A stretch of 64,000 nt of DNA from Microbotryomycetes sp. JL201 (Eukaryota; Basidiomycota; Microbotryomycetes). Below the pieces are notes generated by a model. The model searched no databases, had not been told where the DNA came from, and was given only the letters and a program-made list of their open reading frames with translations. The number at the start of each line of letters is the position of its first letter. Position 1 is the first letter of the stretch. Below, piece by piece: positions 1 to 12,328 of this stretch. The translations under genes and the position numbers were made by a program. The DNA lies in assembly GCA_033819885.1 (NCBI GenBank), contig JAQYUZ010000003.1, positions 124,001-188,000 of the forward strand, given 5' to 3'.

Positions 1-1168
1 GTGTACGTAGACACGCTCGACGGCGCAGCAGGACTGGCCAGAGTTGAACATTGCGCCATCGACAATGTTTTCAGCTGCATAGGCCGGGTCGCAGTCTTTT
101 TGAGGTGTAATCATACGAGACGGGCATCAGCTTGTGGTGAAGTTTTGGTAGGAATTGAAGCGCTCTGCTTCACCTTCTCGAACGTAAGCAGCGTCTTTGC
201 CGCCCAGCTCTAGTCCAACGTGCTTGAAACCAGGACCAGGGAATGCAGCGGCTGTCTTTTCAACTCGTTGACCGTTGGCGACAGAGCCTGTGAACGAAAC
301 GAAAGAGACGAGCGGGTGCCCGACGACGTAGTCCATTTGTGGCGGAGTCAGGTGCATGACCTGAAACAGGCTTGGACGTTAGACATCGCTGTCAAGAAAC
401 TTGTTGTGGACGTAAAGCGAACTTGCCTGGCACACGTCCTTTGGCAAGCCGGCAGCGAGGAGCGATTCGAGGATGCGTTCGGCCACGCGTGGCGTCTGTG
501 GCGACGGCTTGAGTATGACCGAATTTCCCGCGAGTAGGGCAGGAATCAGAGCATTCACTTGTATCATGTCTAGAGCATATGGCGAGGTCAGTCGTCAGGT
601 TGATGCCAAGATGAGCAAGCCAACTCTGGCAACCCTCACAGGGAAACTGCGGCAGTCGCGTCGTCAGTCTCTACATCTCGCTGCGTCGCTTTGCGTGTAC
701 GATCTAGCTCACATTCCAGGCGCCGACGAGCAAGCACACTCCGAGCGGCGTCCGTCTGATGACTCTGTTGAACCCTGCCGGCCTGCCAGAGTCTACGTTC
801 TCGTCCTTCAAGCTCTGTTGCGCATTCGCAATCAACCATTTGGCCCTATCTTCGTACGTCGAGATTTCACTCTCCGTGTACCGCCTTGGCCTCGCCATCA
901 TGATTGTCAATTCGTCAGCCAAATCGGATCGCCTTTCGACGAGCTTGTCGACGCTTCTGCTGACAATCTCGAGTCGTTCAGCCAGCGGACGTCGTCTCCA
1001 TTGCTTGAAAGCTTCATGACCCTTGTCAAGCATCGCGTCGAGCTGATCTGTCGACGTCGGCAGTTCGATCGACGCGACCGGTTGGCCGTCGATCGGCGAG
1101 ATCGTCGTTTGCACTTTTGTCATGTCGGGCACGTTCTTTTGTGCGTTCGCATCGTAGATGTGTGCCAT
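1..1168 (-). CDS. NAD(P)-dependent aldehyde dehydrogenase, C-terminus off the left edge
   Basis: ALDH-superfamily enzyme oxidising an aldehyde to the acid with NAD(P)+. My exons on the minus strand are 713..1168, 640..646, 427..569, 174..360 and 1..95. The ATG at 1166-1168 opens MAHIYDANAQ, and this model keeps one frame of about 310 codons to the window edge. Visible motifs are the coenzyme loop FTGSVANG, the catalytic-glutamate motif LELGGKD and the catalytic-cysteine motif FNSGQSCC. The second exon is only 7 bases; it supplies Phe-Pro and the first base of Tyr, restoring the family motif WN(Y/F)PY. The intron 361..426 has a GC donor with strong consensus (cag|gcaagt). The substrate is not clear; the sequence resembles fungal succinate-semialdehyde/lactaldehyde-type ALDHs, but that subfamily call is tentative. 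Confidence 0.9.
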
Positions 1169-1368
1169 GCCCGGACGTGAAAATGGATTGGCGGAGTCAG
1201 AAAGACGGCACGGCGGGCGAGATCCGGCCGAGCCATCCGAACTTGAAAGAATGTGGGGCGTTCGCGCGCGCGCCAGGCAAACATGCATTATCTCATTGAC
1301 ATGCATAATCCAGTGTCCTCCTTCTATCTACTCGTCTCTACAAAAAATTTTCTGCTCCTGTCGGATCT

Positions 1369-4300
1369 CTACTTTGCTTGAATTCTACCAAAGTCGGCAT
1401 GGGCGTCAAGCAAGACTGCAAAGATCAAAAAATCTGATCAGCGAAATCCGGAACGAGAGGCAAGACGCATTGACTGACCTTTTAGTGCGTTCCTAGCGCG
1501 TACACGGCTGATGTCTTCTTCTGATTGCGGCAAAACGCTAATCTTGCCACCGAACGGGAATAGCTTTTTCAGGTTTTCATACGCCACGAGAGTCTGTCGA
1601 GGATCGCAAAGTATGGTCAGTCTTCATAGAACACGACGAAACTGAAGACCGAAAAAGTGCGCACCACACCAAATTGCGGACTACTCCTCAACACACGTGC
1701 CAAGCCACCCTTGTACAAAGCGCGCGCTCCCTCTTCCGATGCAATTTTGCGGAACGCGTCAAGCACGCCCTTGTAGTTGGTTTCACCCTTGCGCGCCTCG
1801 GATTGAAGTCGAGTTTTGACAACGTCGGCTGGCGTTGTTCTGTTGGAAGAAACACAACCGAAAATCAGCTGACAGGTAAATAGGTTTTGCTCGGGCACCG
1901 CTCACAGGTACGCTGCTGGCATACCGGCGATCGAGGCAGCCGCGAGCGCCTCGCCGTATCCGAGCACCTTGCCGTCCCTCCCCTCGTGAAAGACGTCCTT
2001 TTTCAAGTGCCAATATCTGTCAAGACGGCCATCAGGGTCAGCTCTTGCGAGATTTTGCCGAGCAAGGTCACTGACGCTGGGAAGTAGATGGCCGAGAATG
2101 GCACGTCCCGACACATGCATGCGATAGCACCCTTGTACAGACCAAGCAGACCAAGTTGTTTCACAATGTGGAGCGCGCCTTTCTTGATAGCACCCGGAAC
2201 TGCTGTCTCGCCTTGCATTTGCAGCCGGATCTTGACAATCTCGAGCGGATTTGTAAAGATCTACGGCACGCAAGTCGTCAGTTAGAAAACCAGAAGTGGC
2301 CCTTTGAGCACCCGTGACTCACTACTTGGGCGCCACCAGCAGTTCCACCTGCGACGAGTTCCCATCCAAGCGTGATTCGGCCTGTTTCTTTGTTTGTGGC
2401 ATATCCACGGATCAAATCGTTCACTGTCAATTTGATGGCTTTTTCTGGCGCAACGCCCTGAGCAACACAAGCGTTAGATCCTTCGGGCAAGCTACACGAC
2501 ATTGCTTGTACGCACGAGCAATTGAGGCGGCAGACCTCGATAAAATCCTGCAAAACCTTCATTCTTGTACACCTTTTTAACACAATCTGTGCAAAGCCGC
2601 GAATGATACCATGAGAAAAAGCAGTTGAAACCGGGCCGTTTTGCGCTGCTCACCTAACGAGTTTTTGTACAGCAATTCACCGACAACCTTTGAACGCTGA
2701 TTTTGCATGCGCGTTTTGACCAGCTGAGAGCAAAGGCATCGTCAACATCGGAAGATTCACTCTTCCATGCTATGACACGTACATCGATAGGGTAGACGGC
2801 CGTCGCTCCCACTGAAACGAGCCGCAATCAGCATGTATACCTGACAAGCGCCACCACTCTACTCACGCGCTCCGGCAATTCCACCGAGGCCGAAATAATA
2901 TGCAGACTAGGCGCGGCGAGCATCGGAAAGTAAGCATCATTGCGGGGCCGGGCAAACTTGAACCTGACTCGCTCACTTTTGCAATCTCGTGCATAGCTGA
3001 TCCCGTCTTGAGAGCTGGATCGGCGACTAACGGTGTAACCGGCACCCACTTTGAATCCAACAGTTGACCGAAATCTCTCAGCCTCAGTCTCTTGTCTTCA
3101 CCCATGCCAGCGTAATGAAAGATGATGGCCACTTCCATCGGTGAGAATGTTCCGTAACGCATGTTGCGCGACGCGGTCGACATGAAATCAAATTGTGAAA
3201 TCTTGCCGTCTGGTGATTTGGCGCACGCTTCCCTAACGACTTTTTCGACGAGGTCCATGTCACGTAGCACGTTGTAGAACGCGATGCATTCTGAGTAGGT
3301 AATCTTGCCACCCGGTGTCAAAGTCGACAGCGTAGGTAGCTTTTCAATGACAGTGTCGGAAAGTTTGTGTCGTGCGAGTTCGGTGATGATACGCTGAAAG
3401 TCCACGGGTGTAATGTACCCGGTTTGGTCTTTGTCAAAGTAGTGAAACGCTTGCCTCAATCGCTCGCCTTGCAGGCCCTTCATCAATTGGGTGAACTCGC
3501 TGACAAGGGGTCAGAGGTTGGTCAACGAGCGAGGACAGTGATGCTCCGGGGGCCAGCTCACTTGTAGCCGAGCACATGGGCTCCACCGACTTTACCGAGG
3601 TACAGTTTGACCCATGCTGCGTCAAAGTTGAAAGGAATCGAAGACGGTGGACAGCTCTCTGAAAAGACGCGCTTGAACTCGTCAAACGAGACGTCGCCGC
3701 TGCCATCTCGGTCGAAGTATTTGAAAGCGATCTGTCACCAACAAAAAGTTAAAAGAGGCTTTCAATGGAGATTTCTTTCGCGCTCGTACATCAAACTCTG
3801 CGTCTGGCCGTTGCAAGAGTTGTTCAAAATTGACAAAATCGTCCCACGACACCTTGCCGACTTTTCTTTGGTCGGCGATTCTGAACAACAGTCCGTACTG
3901 TTCTCGCGTGATCTTTGCAAAGTCTGACGAAGGTGCGATCGCCGATACAAAGTCTGGCTCGGACAAGTACCTGCGCAGACAGGCAGCGAGACTAGTCAGC
4001 TCACCGACCCGGCTGACCGTGTGTGGCTAAAAGACGAGGGCGAAGGACGAGCTCACTTTCCCTCTGCTGGATTGTCCGCCGTCGCGAACTGTTCAAACGT
4101 CTTTCGCCACTTGTTCAAATCTTGCTGCGTAGGCGGTGCACTGGCAAGAGTAAAGCCGGATGGACCGAGCTTTGGTGCGACCGCGCCTGATGGTGGTCGC
4201 GCATCACTGTCGCAATACACTGGCGAGACTGCATTCGTTGAACGCGAGTGTCGAAGTGGGCGTTCCGACAAGGCGCGAATGCAAGCAAGTATGGTCAGCG

Positions 4301-4403
4301 GACCGCGTTTCCCCGGACTGAGCGTCTTTGCGTTGCCCGAAATGAGCGCACAGCGCGTCGCATAGGCGCATTGAGCCCGCAGGGCGACAATAGCGTGGTG
4401 CAC
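1369..4403 (-). CDS. AGC1: Mitochondrial aspartate/glutamate carrier with N-terminal EF-hands (Agc1/citrin type)
   Basis: Inner-membrane carrier exchanging aspartate for glutamate in the malate-aspartate shuttle. Exons read on the minus strand: 4057 to at least 4206, 3790..3970, 3562..3731, 2977..3499, 2867..2906, 2783..2811, 2654..2723, 2516..2586, 2323..2457, 2076..2260, 1906..2016, 1665..1839, 1479..1593, 1369..1415. The N-terminal half has EF-hand loops, one canonical ([12 protein letters not shown]) and one [12 protein letters not shown]. The C-terminal half has the three carrier signatures YPIDLVK, NPLEIVK and TPADVVK. The end, [20 protein letters not shown], is typical of the family. 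The start is not solved: the first recognised exon is open up to 4403 but contains no in-frame ATG, so a short 5' exon is probably missing; treat 4403 as an outer limit. Confidence 0.92.
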
Positions 4404-5020
4404 AAGACGTTCGAGTTGCGAGCCGTGTGCCCTGCATGCCCAGCCGGTCCCGTCACCATTGCCAGCGCGCGTTTAGCCGTGCGAGTCAACACGCGCGTCA
4501 TGCACTGTGCCTCGCCAGATTGATCCGAAGCGCTGCCGACGACGAAGAAGCCTCTGTGAACATTTTCTGGTGCCGAGTCTGCCGGCGAAACGTCCTTGCT
4601 TGCTACAATATGCTTGCGCTGTCGTTGCCGGTTGCCGGCGCCGCCGACTTGACCGCGAACGGTCGCACAAAGGCTGTTCGCATGCCCTGACAGGCTGTCA
4701 CAGGGACTCACAGTTGAACATTGTACACACACAGTCGCCACACACACGTCTTGCAGTCGACCCGAGACCAGTCTTGCGCACGTCAAGCGAAACTGAGGCC
4801 AACGCCGATCGCACACGAGCACGGACGACGGCGGCGCGCAACCACGCTGATAATTGACACTGACAGTCAAAGAGAGGTCAATCATACTTCAAATCATGGC
4901 TCCACGCAATTCACATGCAGTCAAAGTTCATTGTGCCCACACTCAAACACCCGAAAGCGGGAAAAAAAAAATCATTGCAACATTCTGACAAGCCCGAAGA
5001 ATGTGCTACATTCGCAAAGT
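4404..5020. other. Intergenic region between carrier 5' end and helicase 3' end
   Basis: About 600 bases with no gene I can support. It should hold the promoter and possibly a first small exon of the carrier on the minus strand, plus the 3' flank of the RecQ gene. A 196-codon open frame on the minus strand (to 4885) starts with ATG but has biased, repetitive composition and no recognisable domain. A run of nine A lies near 4960-4970. Confidence 0.5.
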
Positions 5021-8000
5021 CTACCTGCGCCGCACAACAGGCATGGCCGTCACACCGCGACCGCCAGCACCTCCGCCACTATTTGGCTTCTTGTTTCTCA
5101 AAGTGGACGAATGGTTCTCAAACGCAAATTTGTTCACGTCCCACGGCCGACCATATCGCTTGTCACTGGCTGTCGACTCGGACGAAGTTGTCGATCCCGC
5201 CTTGGCGCCCTGAAGCTGACGGTTCACTGCCGCTGCACCCGCGTTTGACATCGATCTCGAAGCGACAGTCGGAGAGGACGCTCTTGCACCGCTCGTACGG
5301 ATCGTGGCACGTGCCGTCTGTGTCGATGCGGCCACGGTTGAATTTGTGGACGTAAGCTCCTGGTCTTTCCGAGCTTGCTTTGACAAGGCGATGCCGCCGC
5401 ACGACAGCCACCAACCGACGCAATGCCGTTCGGCACTGGGTAAGCAGCTGACGATTAATTTCAATCAGCCAGATGATCAACTTTGCCTTCGGTAGACCAG
5501 AGTCACTCACTTTTTACATTCCACCTCGGTCACGGGCAGCTTCTGGGCGATGATCTACATTGGTTCACAGGGCCAGTTAGCGAATTTCTTGTTTGCGAAG
5601 GACTCCGCAGCTGACTTGAAGTGCCGCGTCGGTCGCGACAGTCTGTTCCGGCACGTTTTCTCGTGCGACCTGCTGCAAATCCGCAAAAGAACGTCAATCT
5701 CGCGCAAGAGACGAACCTTTCTGTTCTGATCTGTTCAACAACTCACGTCGTCTCTGCGCTGCAATAGCTCACTCAAAACTGCGTCACTAGACTCGTACCG
5801 GACAGCCCCAACAACTGGTTCGGCAACTCGTCTCTTCTTGACAGGCTGACAGACTTGCTCGTCATCCTCAATGTCTTCTCTCTCGGCGTCTTCATTCCAG
5901 CTTGAATCGTTGTCATCTTTGTCATCAGTGCGCAGGCTCATCTGCTGTTGCTTTTGTTGCTGCCGACTCCGAGGCGTTTTCGTCCTTTTCGACTGTACAT
6001 TCGTCTTGACTCCGTCTACACTGACAAACATTTCCAGCTTTTTGGCCCGGCCTTTGAGAAACGAATTGGCTTGCTTGCCAGTTTCAAGGTACGCGTTCGT
6101 GCCATACGCATTCTTCTCGAGTCGTTCGTCCAGTATTGACTCGCAAACGAGCAAGTAGAAGAGCCGTTCAACGTCTCCGCGGTTGAAATCGCTTCCTCTA
6201 CCAAACAAGGGATTGTGGTCGTGTCCTTTTTCGACGACCTATGCGAGTCAGTCCATGTCAACTGCTGTGGCTTCGATCGCTTGAAAAATAAAACGGCAAA
6301 CCTTTCTGATTTTGCTGCCTCGAAAAACATCGACAACGTGCAACAGCGTCACTTTGTCATGCTGAATCTCTTGAACAAGCTTGACGGCGTCCTTGGCAAA
6401 CTCTGTTACATCTTTCTTGACCAAATTGCGTTCAGCGCAACAATTGTCGCACGTTCGATTGCAGTCTTGCTTCGTGAACGCCGTGTCGCCAAAGTACTGC
6501 AACACTTGAACACGTCGGCAGTCAATGTCGTTCATGCAGTATTGTACGACCCGTCTGACATTGGCGAGTTGACTTTGTTTTTGGTCCCATGTGCCCGGTC
6601 CCTCGGTGATCAAGCGCTTCAGAGTGCGCCTATCGTTGAAGGAGAAAAACAAGACGCAAGTTGAAGGTTTACCATCCCGACCGGCTCGGCCAGTTTCTTG
6701 GTAGTAAGCCTCGATACTTTGCGAGAACGAGTGGTGAATGACGAAACGTACGTTGGGCTTGTCGATACCCATGCCAAAGCTGTGTATCAATTATTTTGAG
6801 ATGGATCTGACGGTTGAACTCACAGTGTAAAAGAATAAGAACTCACGCGATCGTGGCGACGATCACGTCGACGCTGCCTGTTTGCCAGGCTTTCTGAATC
6901 CTGTCCTTGTCGCCTTCAAGCACGCCCTGCGTTATCTGTCTGGTCAACATAACAAGCTCGGAATTGGGATGGCGAAGACTGACAGCATGGTAGTGCCGCG
7001 CTCTAATTCTGTATTTCTCCCTCAAGTTCGTCGCTAGGATTTCGCACGCTGCCTGCGAGTTGCAGTAGATTATTCCACACTGGCTCTTGAAATCTGTAGC
7101 GATCAAGTTTGCAATGTCTGCTTCGACCGCTTTAGCTTTTGGTCGGACCTCGTATCGCAAATTCTTGCGGTTGAACGATGCCGTGAGTACAAGAGGCGAG
7201 CGCATGCCAAGGACTTGCATCGTGTCGTCCTTGACGCGCATGTTGGCCGTAGCCGTCAACGCCATGATAGGAATGTCCGGGTACGTTCGCTTCAGCACGC
7301 CGAGCTCCTTGTAGTCTGGCCCTACAGCCACAAAGAGATACATTTCAGTATCTGTGCGAGAGTTCCTGGCCTGACAGCAGACAGACTCACGAAAGTCGTG
7401 TCCCCAAGAACTGACGCAGTGCGCCTCGTCGATCACAAACCTTGCAAGCTGCTTGCGTGAGTATAGCCTTTGCATTGCCGCCTGGAACTGCGAGCTCTTG
7501 GCTATCTGCTCTGGCGTCACGTACACCATACATGTCTCTGGAGGTTCGGCGTATATCCGAGCATACGCAAAATCACGTTGAGAGGGGGACAATCGCGAAT
7601 TGATGTAAAGAACCGGGATCTGTGTAAAAGAGAGGCGCATGAGCTCTGCATTCCAGCGGGTGATGGAATGAGTCGGCTTGCTCACGTCTTTCTCTTTCAG
7701 GGCATCTGTTTGGTCAGAAATAAGCGACAAGAGAGGCGACACGACGATTGTCACGCCCTTGGTGACACCCGACGACACGACGGCGGGCAACTGAAAGCAC
7801 AGACTCTTGCCTCCACCCGTCGGTAACAGCACAAAGACGTCTCTGCCCTGCAATGTGGCATTAATTGCTTCTTGCTGGTTTTGCCGGAAGCCGGACAAGC
7901 CAAATCGTTGACGAAGCGCCTTGTCGACGTCTTTCGACCAAGGATAGTGAAAAGAAGGCTTTACAATAGCGCGAGCAATGTCGACGGCCGGAGAATTCAG

Positions 8001-9893
8001 GTCTGCTGCCGTGCCCGACTGGAATTGGTTAGCTCGAGGTCGAAGTGCTCTTACAGCTGCGAGTGCTGGCGCGGCTTCCTCTATGGTAATGTCGTCATCG
8101 TCATCACAGACTCCATTACCACCGTATTGATTGTCCTGTTCTCTATCACAATCGTCTGCTTCGTCGTCGAAAGCGCCGTCCATGAGGTTCTCCAACTCTT
8201 CAATCGGCACCTCAACCCTACCCTTGCCCTTTCGAAAATCGGCCTGGACGTGCTGTCGTGTACCATTGGAAGTGAATGGATCGTCCGCTGCCGGCCTCTG
8301 TACGTTCTGCGGCGGTTCATACACGTCAGGCCGGAAGGAAGACGAGGAGGCAACCGGTGCAGGGTGCTCATAGAAAGGTTGCGGAGGCGGAGGTGGTCGA
8401 GAGTATTCTGGCGTCAGGCTCAGCATAGAAATTTGAGCAGGTGGAAAGAATCGACTTGAGCTGTTCGATTGTGCCAGTGCAGGATGCGCATGAGGCGTTT
8501 GCGTCTCCGGCTTACTCCAACTTGGCGTGAGTGCGGCTGGAGCTGTTATGGGCGCCGGAAGCCCTCCTGATCTGTGTATGCGCTGAAGGTTGTATTCTCT
8601 GAAGAAAGGAACAAGGTCAAGGTTGATACCCGAGCCATGCCGTGATATTCATCTTACAGGCTATTGCGAATCTCGCCTTCGTCATTGCCGGCTGAGCTGC
8701 GCGCTCCGGGTTTACCAGCAACTTCAAGCAATTCCGAGAGCATGCGAATGCGTTTGTTCCAGTGAATTTGTAAGTCCGACTCGTCAGTTAGCCGGGATTT
8801 GACATCTTGTATCTCTTTTTGACATAGTTGCCTGTTCAGAAGACCACTTTGTCAATACTGAGCTCTTCGGCCTGTATTCAAGCCCGCTACAGCGTACAAG
8901 CGAAACTCTGTCGTCTGAATGTCAAGCTCGTCTGAGCCGGCTTCCGCCTTTAGCACAATCAGCCTCTCGAGCGTCTCGCAACATTGCGCGGATCGCTTCA
9001 GAAGGGCATCGCGTAAAGATTCCGGATTCGACTGCCGAAGCTTTGGATCAGTGCGGATTCCCGTTGGCAAAATGGAGCACGGGCCGACTCACCGAGAGGT
9101 CGGACTTTGAGGAGGATCCGGATGTCACTGTCTGAAAGCTGCTCCTGGGCTGTGCGCTTGACGGATGAGCTTGGGCCTGGCTGCTGACTTTTGTTGGCTG
9201 CTGGTCTGACCCATGAATGGGAGGAAGTCTCGCCGGGCTTGAGATAGGTAAAGGAATCTCGGCTCCGTCTTCAGGGTCGGGCACGCTGCCAAGCGGATTT
9301 GCGTCGACATCTGCCATGTGGTGAGGCGCACCTGTCAGAGTGTCAGGGCACGGTTCGGTCTTGTCCAACGCCACCTCGTCGAGGCTCTCGTTCCCCAAGC
9401 CGTAGCCTGAGTCGTCTGGGGGATGACACACTCTAGGTGGTGTGACGACTGGCTTGATGTCCGGCTGGGCGGCTTTGACTGGGCTCGGCGCATTTGACAG
9501 TCTGCCTGCTGGCACAGATTCACCGAGGACTCGTCTCGGCTGCATGTGCATGGCTGTCACAGCACAATCAGCTGCTTTCCGAAAACTGGTGCATCTTCAA
9601 ACCTCCTCACTAGGTTTGACCGCCCTGGCTGCACCGGTAGAGGCAGCAGACGATGAAGATGCTGTTGGCGCGTACGCAACTCGGCCGGCGAGGCCGTGCG
9701 ATAGTTCTGATCGCCCTGCGGGGCTCGCAGGAGTATCTGACAATGGTTTCACGCCCCGTGACGCCTGCACACTGACGACAGTGGCGGTACTGTCGCCAGC
9801 GGCGCTGTTGTTGTCGTGCGCAAGCGGCGGGCGACGAGCTGCAGGCAACGGCGCACCAGCCTGGGGACGTTCAAGCGCTGGCCTGAAGCCCAT
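5021..9893 (-). CDS. SGS1: RecQ-family DNA helicase (Sgs1/BLM type)
   Basis: ATP-dependent 3'-5' DNA helicase acting in recombination and replication-fork repair. From the ATG at 9891-9893 a low-complexity Pro/Ser-rich N-terminus is followed by a short coiled region (about 8.7-9.0 kb), then the helicase core: Walker A LLPTGGGKSLCFQLPA, DEAH box VIDEAHCVSSWGHDFR, and motif VI around QETGRAGRDGKPS. The RQC part has the zinc cysteines (CNRTCDNC) and is followed by a weak HRDC-like segment and a Ser/Ala-rich tail ending in a Gly-rich stretch and VVRRR. Several introns are needed; two lie in frame inside the core. I joined upstream exons at 8.6-9.6 kb because phases match and splice sites are good. 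The start could lie further upstream. Confidence 0.93.
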
Positions 9894-10212
9894 TATTATC
9901 GAGGCTGTGTGCCTGTGCGCGTCACCGGCAGCAGCAATGACAGTTGAAGAGGCACACGGGCTCACGTGCCGCGACGCTCAGCGAGACGCGACTTGTTTCC
10001 TAAACTGAAGAGCAGCAGAAAAGCCCTACAACCTTCTGATGTCACTGATTGATTCTCTGACAGACAATCATTGCCTGTGACAAATGGAAAGAAAAGTACA
10101 CGTCCAGGACCTCCTATTCGACTCGCCACTGAGAAAGAGGAGCTCTACTCTTTAGTGGTCCGCGGCAATACTGTCACAGTCACCAACGACTGTGTCTTCC
10201 AATTCGCTTCTG
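9894..10212. promoter_or_regulatory. Divergent intergenic region, RecQ gene and unrecognised gene
   Basis: About 320 bases separate the probable start codons of two genes pointing away from each other, so both promoters should lie here. I see no clear TATA box. The stretch contains scattered GACAG/CTGAC-like words, but I cannot assign a regulator. Confidence 0.4.
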
Positions 10213-11115
10213 ATGCCTTTTCGTGCAGCTGAGCCCGCCAATCGTCCTTCCATATCTGAAATTCATCGCGATTTGACGGACGCGTTGGATGGAGTTTTCG
10301 TGCTTTCGGAGCGACTTAGAGTGCTTCCACGAAACTCGTTCGATGCACCGTCGCTGGCGACAGATCTGAGGCGACGGGTCAAGCAGGCCTCGCACCTGCT
10401 GGGCCAGGCAGATAGACTGTTGTGCGCGGACTGGAAGGACCATGAGATCACTGTCGAAGTGGAAAAGCTGTCTCAATTTGCCGAGAGCATAGCTTGGTTC
10501 CAAGCGCGTGTCACCCAAATTAAAAGATGGGCCAGAGAAGAGGAAAAGGACCGGCAGGCATCGGTCCTTTCGGGCGACGACTGGCTCGAGACTGATCCAA
10601 TGAATCTACGAATTGACGTACGCGGGCTCTTGTTTGGCGAAAGAGCGACCGGCCCCGAATTGACACGGACAACGCTTTCAACAGAATCTTGCTCGCAAAG
10701 GTCCCGCCACGACTTCGAGATACGTGGTCGAGAATCCATTCACCATTCTAGCAGCTTCGACTTTGGGCATGCAAGCACTCGAAATTGATACAGGCGACTA
10801 TCAGAGACGTGACAGACTTCTCGACGCAAGTGAAATACATCCACTATCTTTTACGCGACGTATCCGCCCACACGACTCCCTGCCTGTCCAAGGTGGATTT
10901 GATCAACGGCGCGGAGATTCGAACCGGTTCCGGTCACGCATGGAATGGCTGTGGGCTGCTGAACAAGCGCTGCCGAGCGAATCCGGCTGACTATTGTTCA
11001 AATGCGTAGGATCTTCGCAGGACTTCTGGTCTTTGTTTTTGTATTCGCGTTCCTGTGTACGGTGGCTGCTTCGGATACAAGACGCCGCGCGCAAAGCTCG
11101 AATGTCCGACTCTGA
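10213..11115 (+). CDS. Unrecognised protein, gene model incomplete
   Basis: The first exon is believable: the ATG at 10213 opens MPFRAAEPANRPS and the frame stays open past 10617 with a helical, charged sequence (EIHRDLTDALDGVFVLSERL; VEVEKLSQFAESIAWFQARV). A donor gac|gtacgc follows at 10617/10618. Beyond this I could not choose between frames. A hydrophobic segment (IFAGLLVFVFVFAFLCTVAA, about 11009-11070) followed by Arg/Ser-rich residues and a stop at 11113-11115 could be a C-terminal tail anchor of the same protein, or a separate small ORF with its own ATG at 11002. Helices plus a tail anchor would suit a SNARE-like or similar adaptor, but I do not recognise the family and do not assign a function. 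Confidence 0.4.
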
Positions 11116-11616
11116 ACTCTGCCGGAACGTCGGCCCGGCCACGAAAGTCCGAACCGCCATTGTGTCAGATACAGTTGTATCCTGTATCGTGGCTGCGCTC
11201 TCTTGGAGCACGCGATTGCATGGCATTTCCTTGTTCGCCGTCGTGGCTTGTAACTCCTGTTCGGGAATGTCCGCGGAGAGGAACCATGCGGTCGTCCCTC
11301 GACTCAATCTCTGTTCTCCTCTAAGACCTCGAGCTGTGAATAAAAATGTCAGCATCCGATCCTTTCCGCGCAGGGCCAGGATCCTCTGTTGTTAGTCCTC
11401 CACTTTTCTGCTTGCGACAGTAGGCAAGCGCGGGAATCAGGACGCATACTGAACTCTGGAAACGCCCGTTTGCAGGCTTATGTCGACGGTCCGTCGAGAA
11501 TTGGGTCTCCACAAGCTCTCTCGGCGACCCCAGGGCGCGGAGCGAGTCGTAACTCGAACGCGAATCCTTTCACGACGACGAGTGGCCAAAGTTCCAGGGC
11601 GGGCGCACCCTGGTTC
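11116..11616. other. Stretch without a supported gene
   Basis: About 500 bases. Open frames exist on both strands but none shows a domain, and they disagree in frame. A frame rich in Ser/Thr/Ala runs just upstream of the ATG at 11617, so the next gene may have an additional 5' exon or start further left than I placed it. Confidence 0.4.
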
Positions 11617-12217
11617 ATGCAAACGAAATGGATCATGGCCGTCGTGTTCGGCCTCCTATTTGCTGTGAGTCACAGCTATCGAATGTGATTTTCATCTGCT
11701 CAGGCCGAACTTATGCAGCTCGGACTGGCTCTCGGTTTAGGTCTCGGTTTAACGGCTCGAAACAACAGAACGAGCGCTCCCAGCAGCACAGCGGAGCAGG
11801 GTGAATTTCGCAAAAAGGGAGTCCGATCGCGGGCTAGCTGAACCATGTATTGGTGCAGGCAATCGCGCAAACACGATTTTCGCCACTGTGACTTCCGACG
11901 CCGAGGAAACAGTCTCTGGTAGCGTCGTGATAGTCCCTTCGACTGTCCGAGGCAGTGAAGTATCTACCGCCTACTCTACGATCGTTCAAGACGGCCAGAC
12001 TGTCACGGCCGAATTTTCTGCTTCGGCAGTTCCAACGGTGACGGTGTCAGAGACGGCGGATCCACTTACGAGCACAAGGACAACAAGGATGATTACGGTT
12101 GCAGAGACGCGTACAATTACGAGCATCTTGCTGAATGGTCAGAGCACTACAACGATCACCGAGACGGTGTTCCGAACGATCGTGGCGCCCACTGGCGCTG
12201 CGCGCAAGCGCCGATAG
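11617..12217 (+). CDS. Small Ser/Thr/Val-rich secreted or surface protein
   Basis: Exons 11617..11664, 11704..11800 and 11859..12217 join in frame to give about 167 residues. The ATG at 11617 opens a strongly hydrophobic N-terminus (MQTKWIMAVVFGLLFAAE, then a Leu/Gly-rich stretch) that reads as a signal peptide or signal anchor. The rest is rich in Thr, Ser and Val, with repeated T-x-T/V-T words such as TSTRTTRMITVAETRTIT, typical of O-glycosylated fungal wall or secreted proteins. It ends in a basic tail (AARKRR), and I see no GPI-type hydrophobic C-terminus. No family was recognised. The basic tail could be a processing site or cytosolic tail; this is inference. Confidence 0.6.
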
Positions 12218-12328
12218 AAAAGAAATCATATTACTTGTCGAGCCTGCTCTTTCTAGATACCACTGAAATATGGATTATCTGGGATTTGTGCCCCACATTA
12301 ATGCCCCCGCGAATGCCGGCTTGAGCTC

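Noticed and set aside
473-1180. 235-codon plus-strand open frame
   Set aside because: It lies antisense to the aldehyde dehydrogenase exons, whose minus-strand reading has catalytic motifs and correct splice phases; the plus frame has no domain.
4295-4885. 196-codon minus-strand open frame
   Set aside because: Composition is biased toward Cys/Arg/Ser, no family is recognisable, and it overlaps the probable 5' region of the carrier gene.
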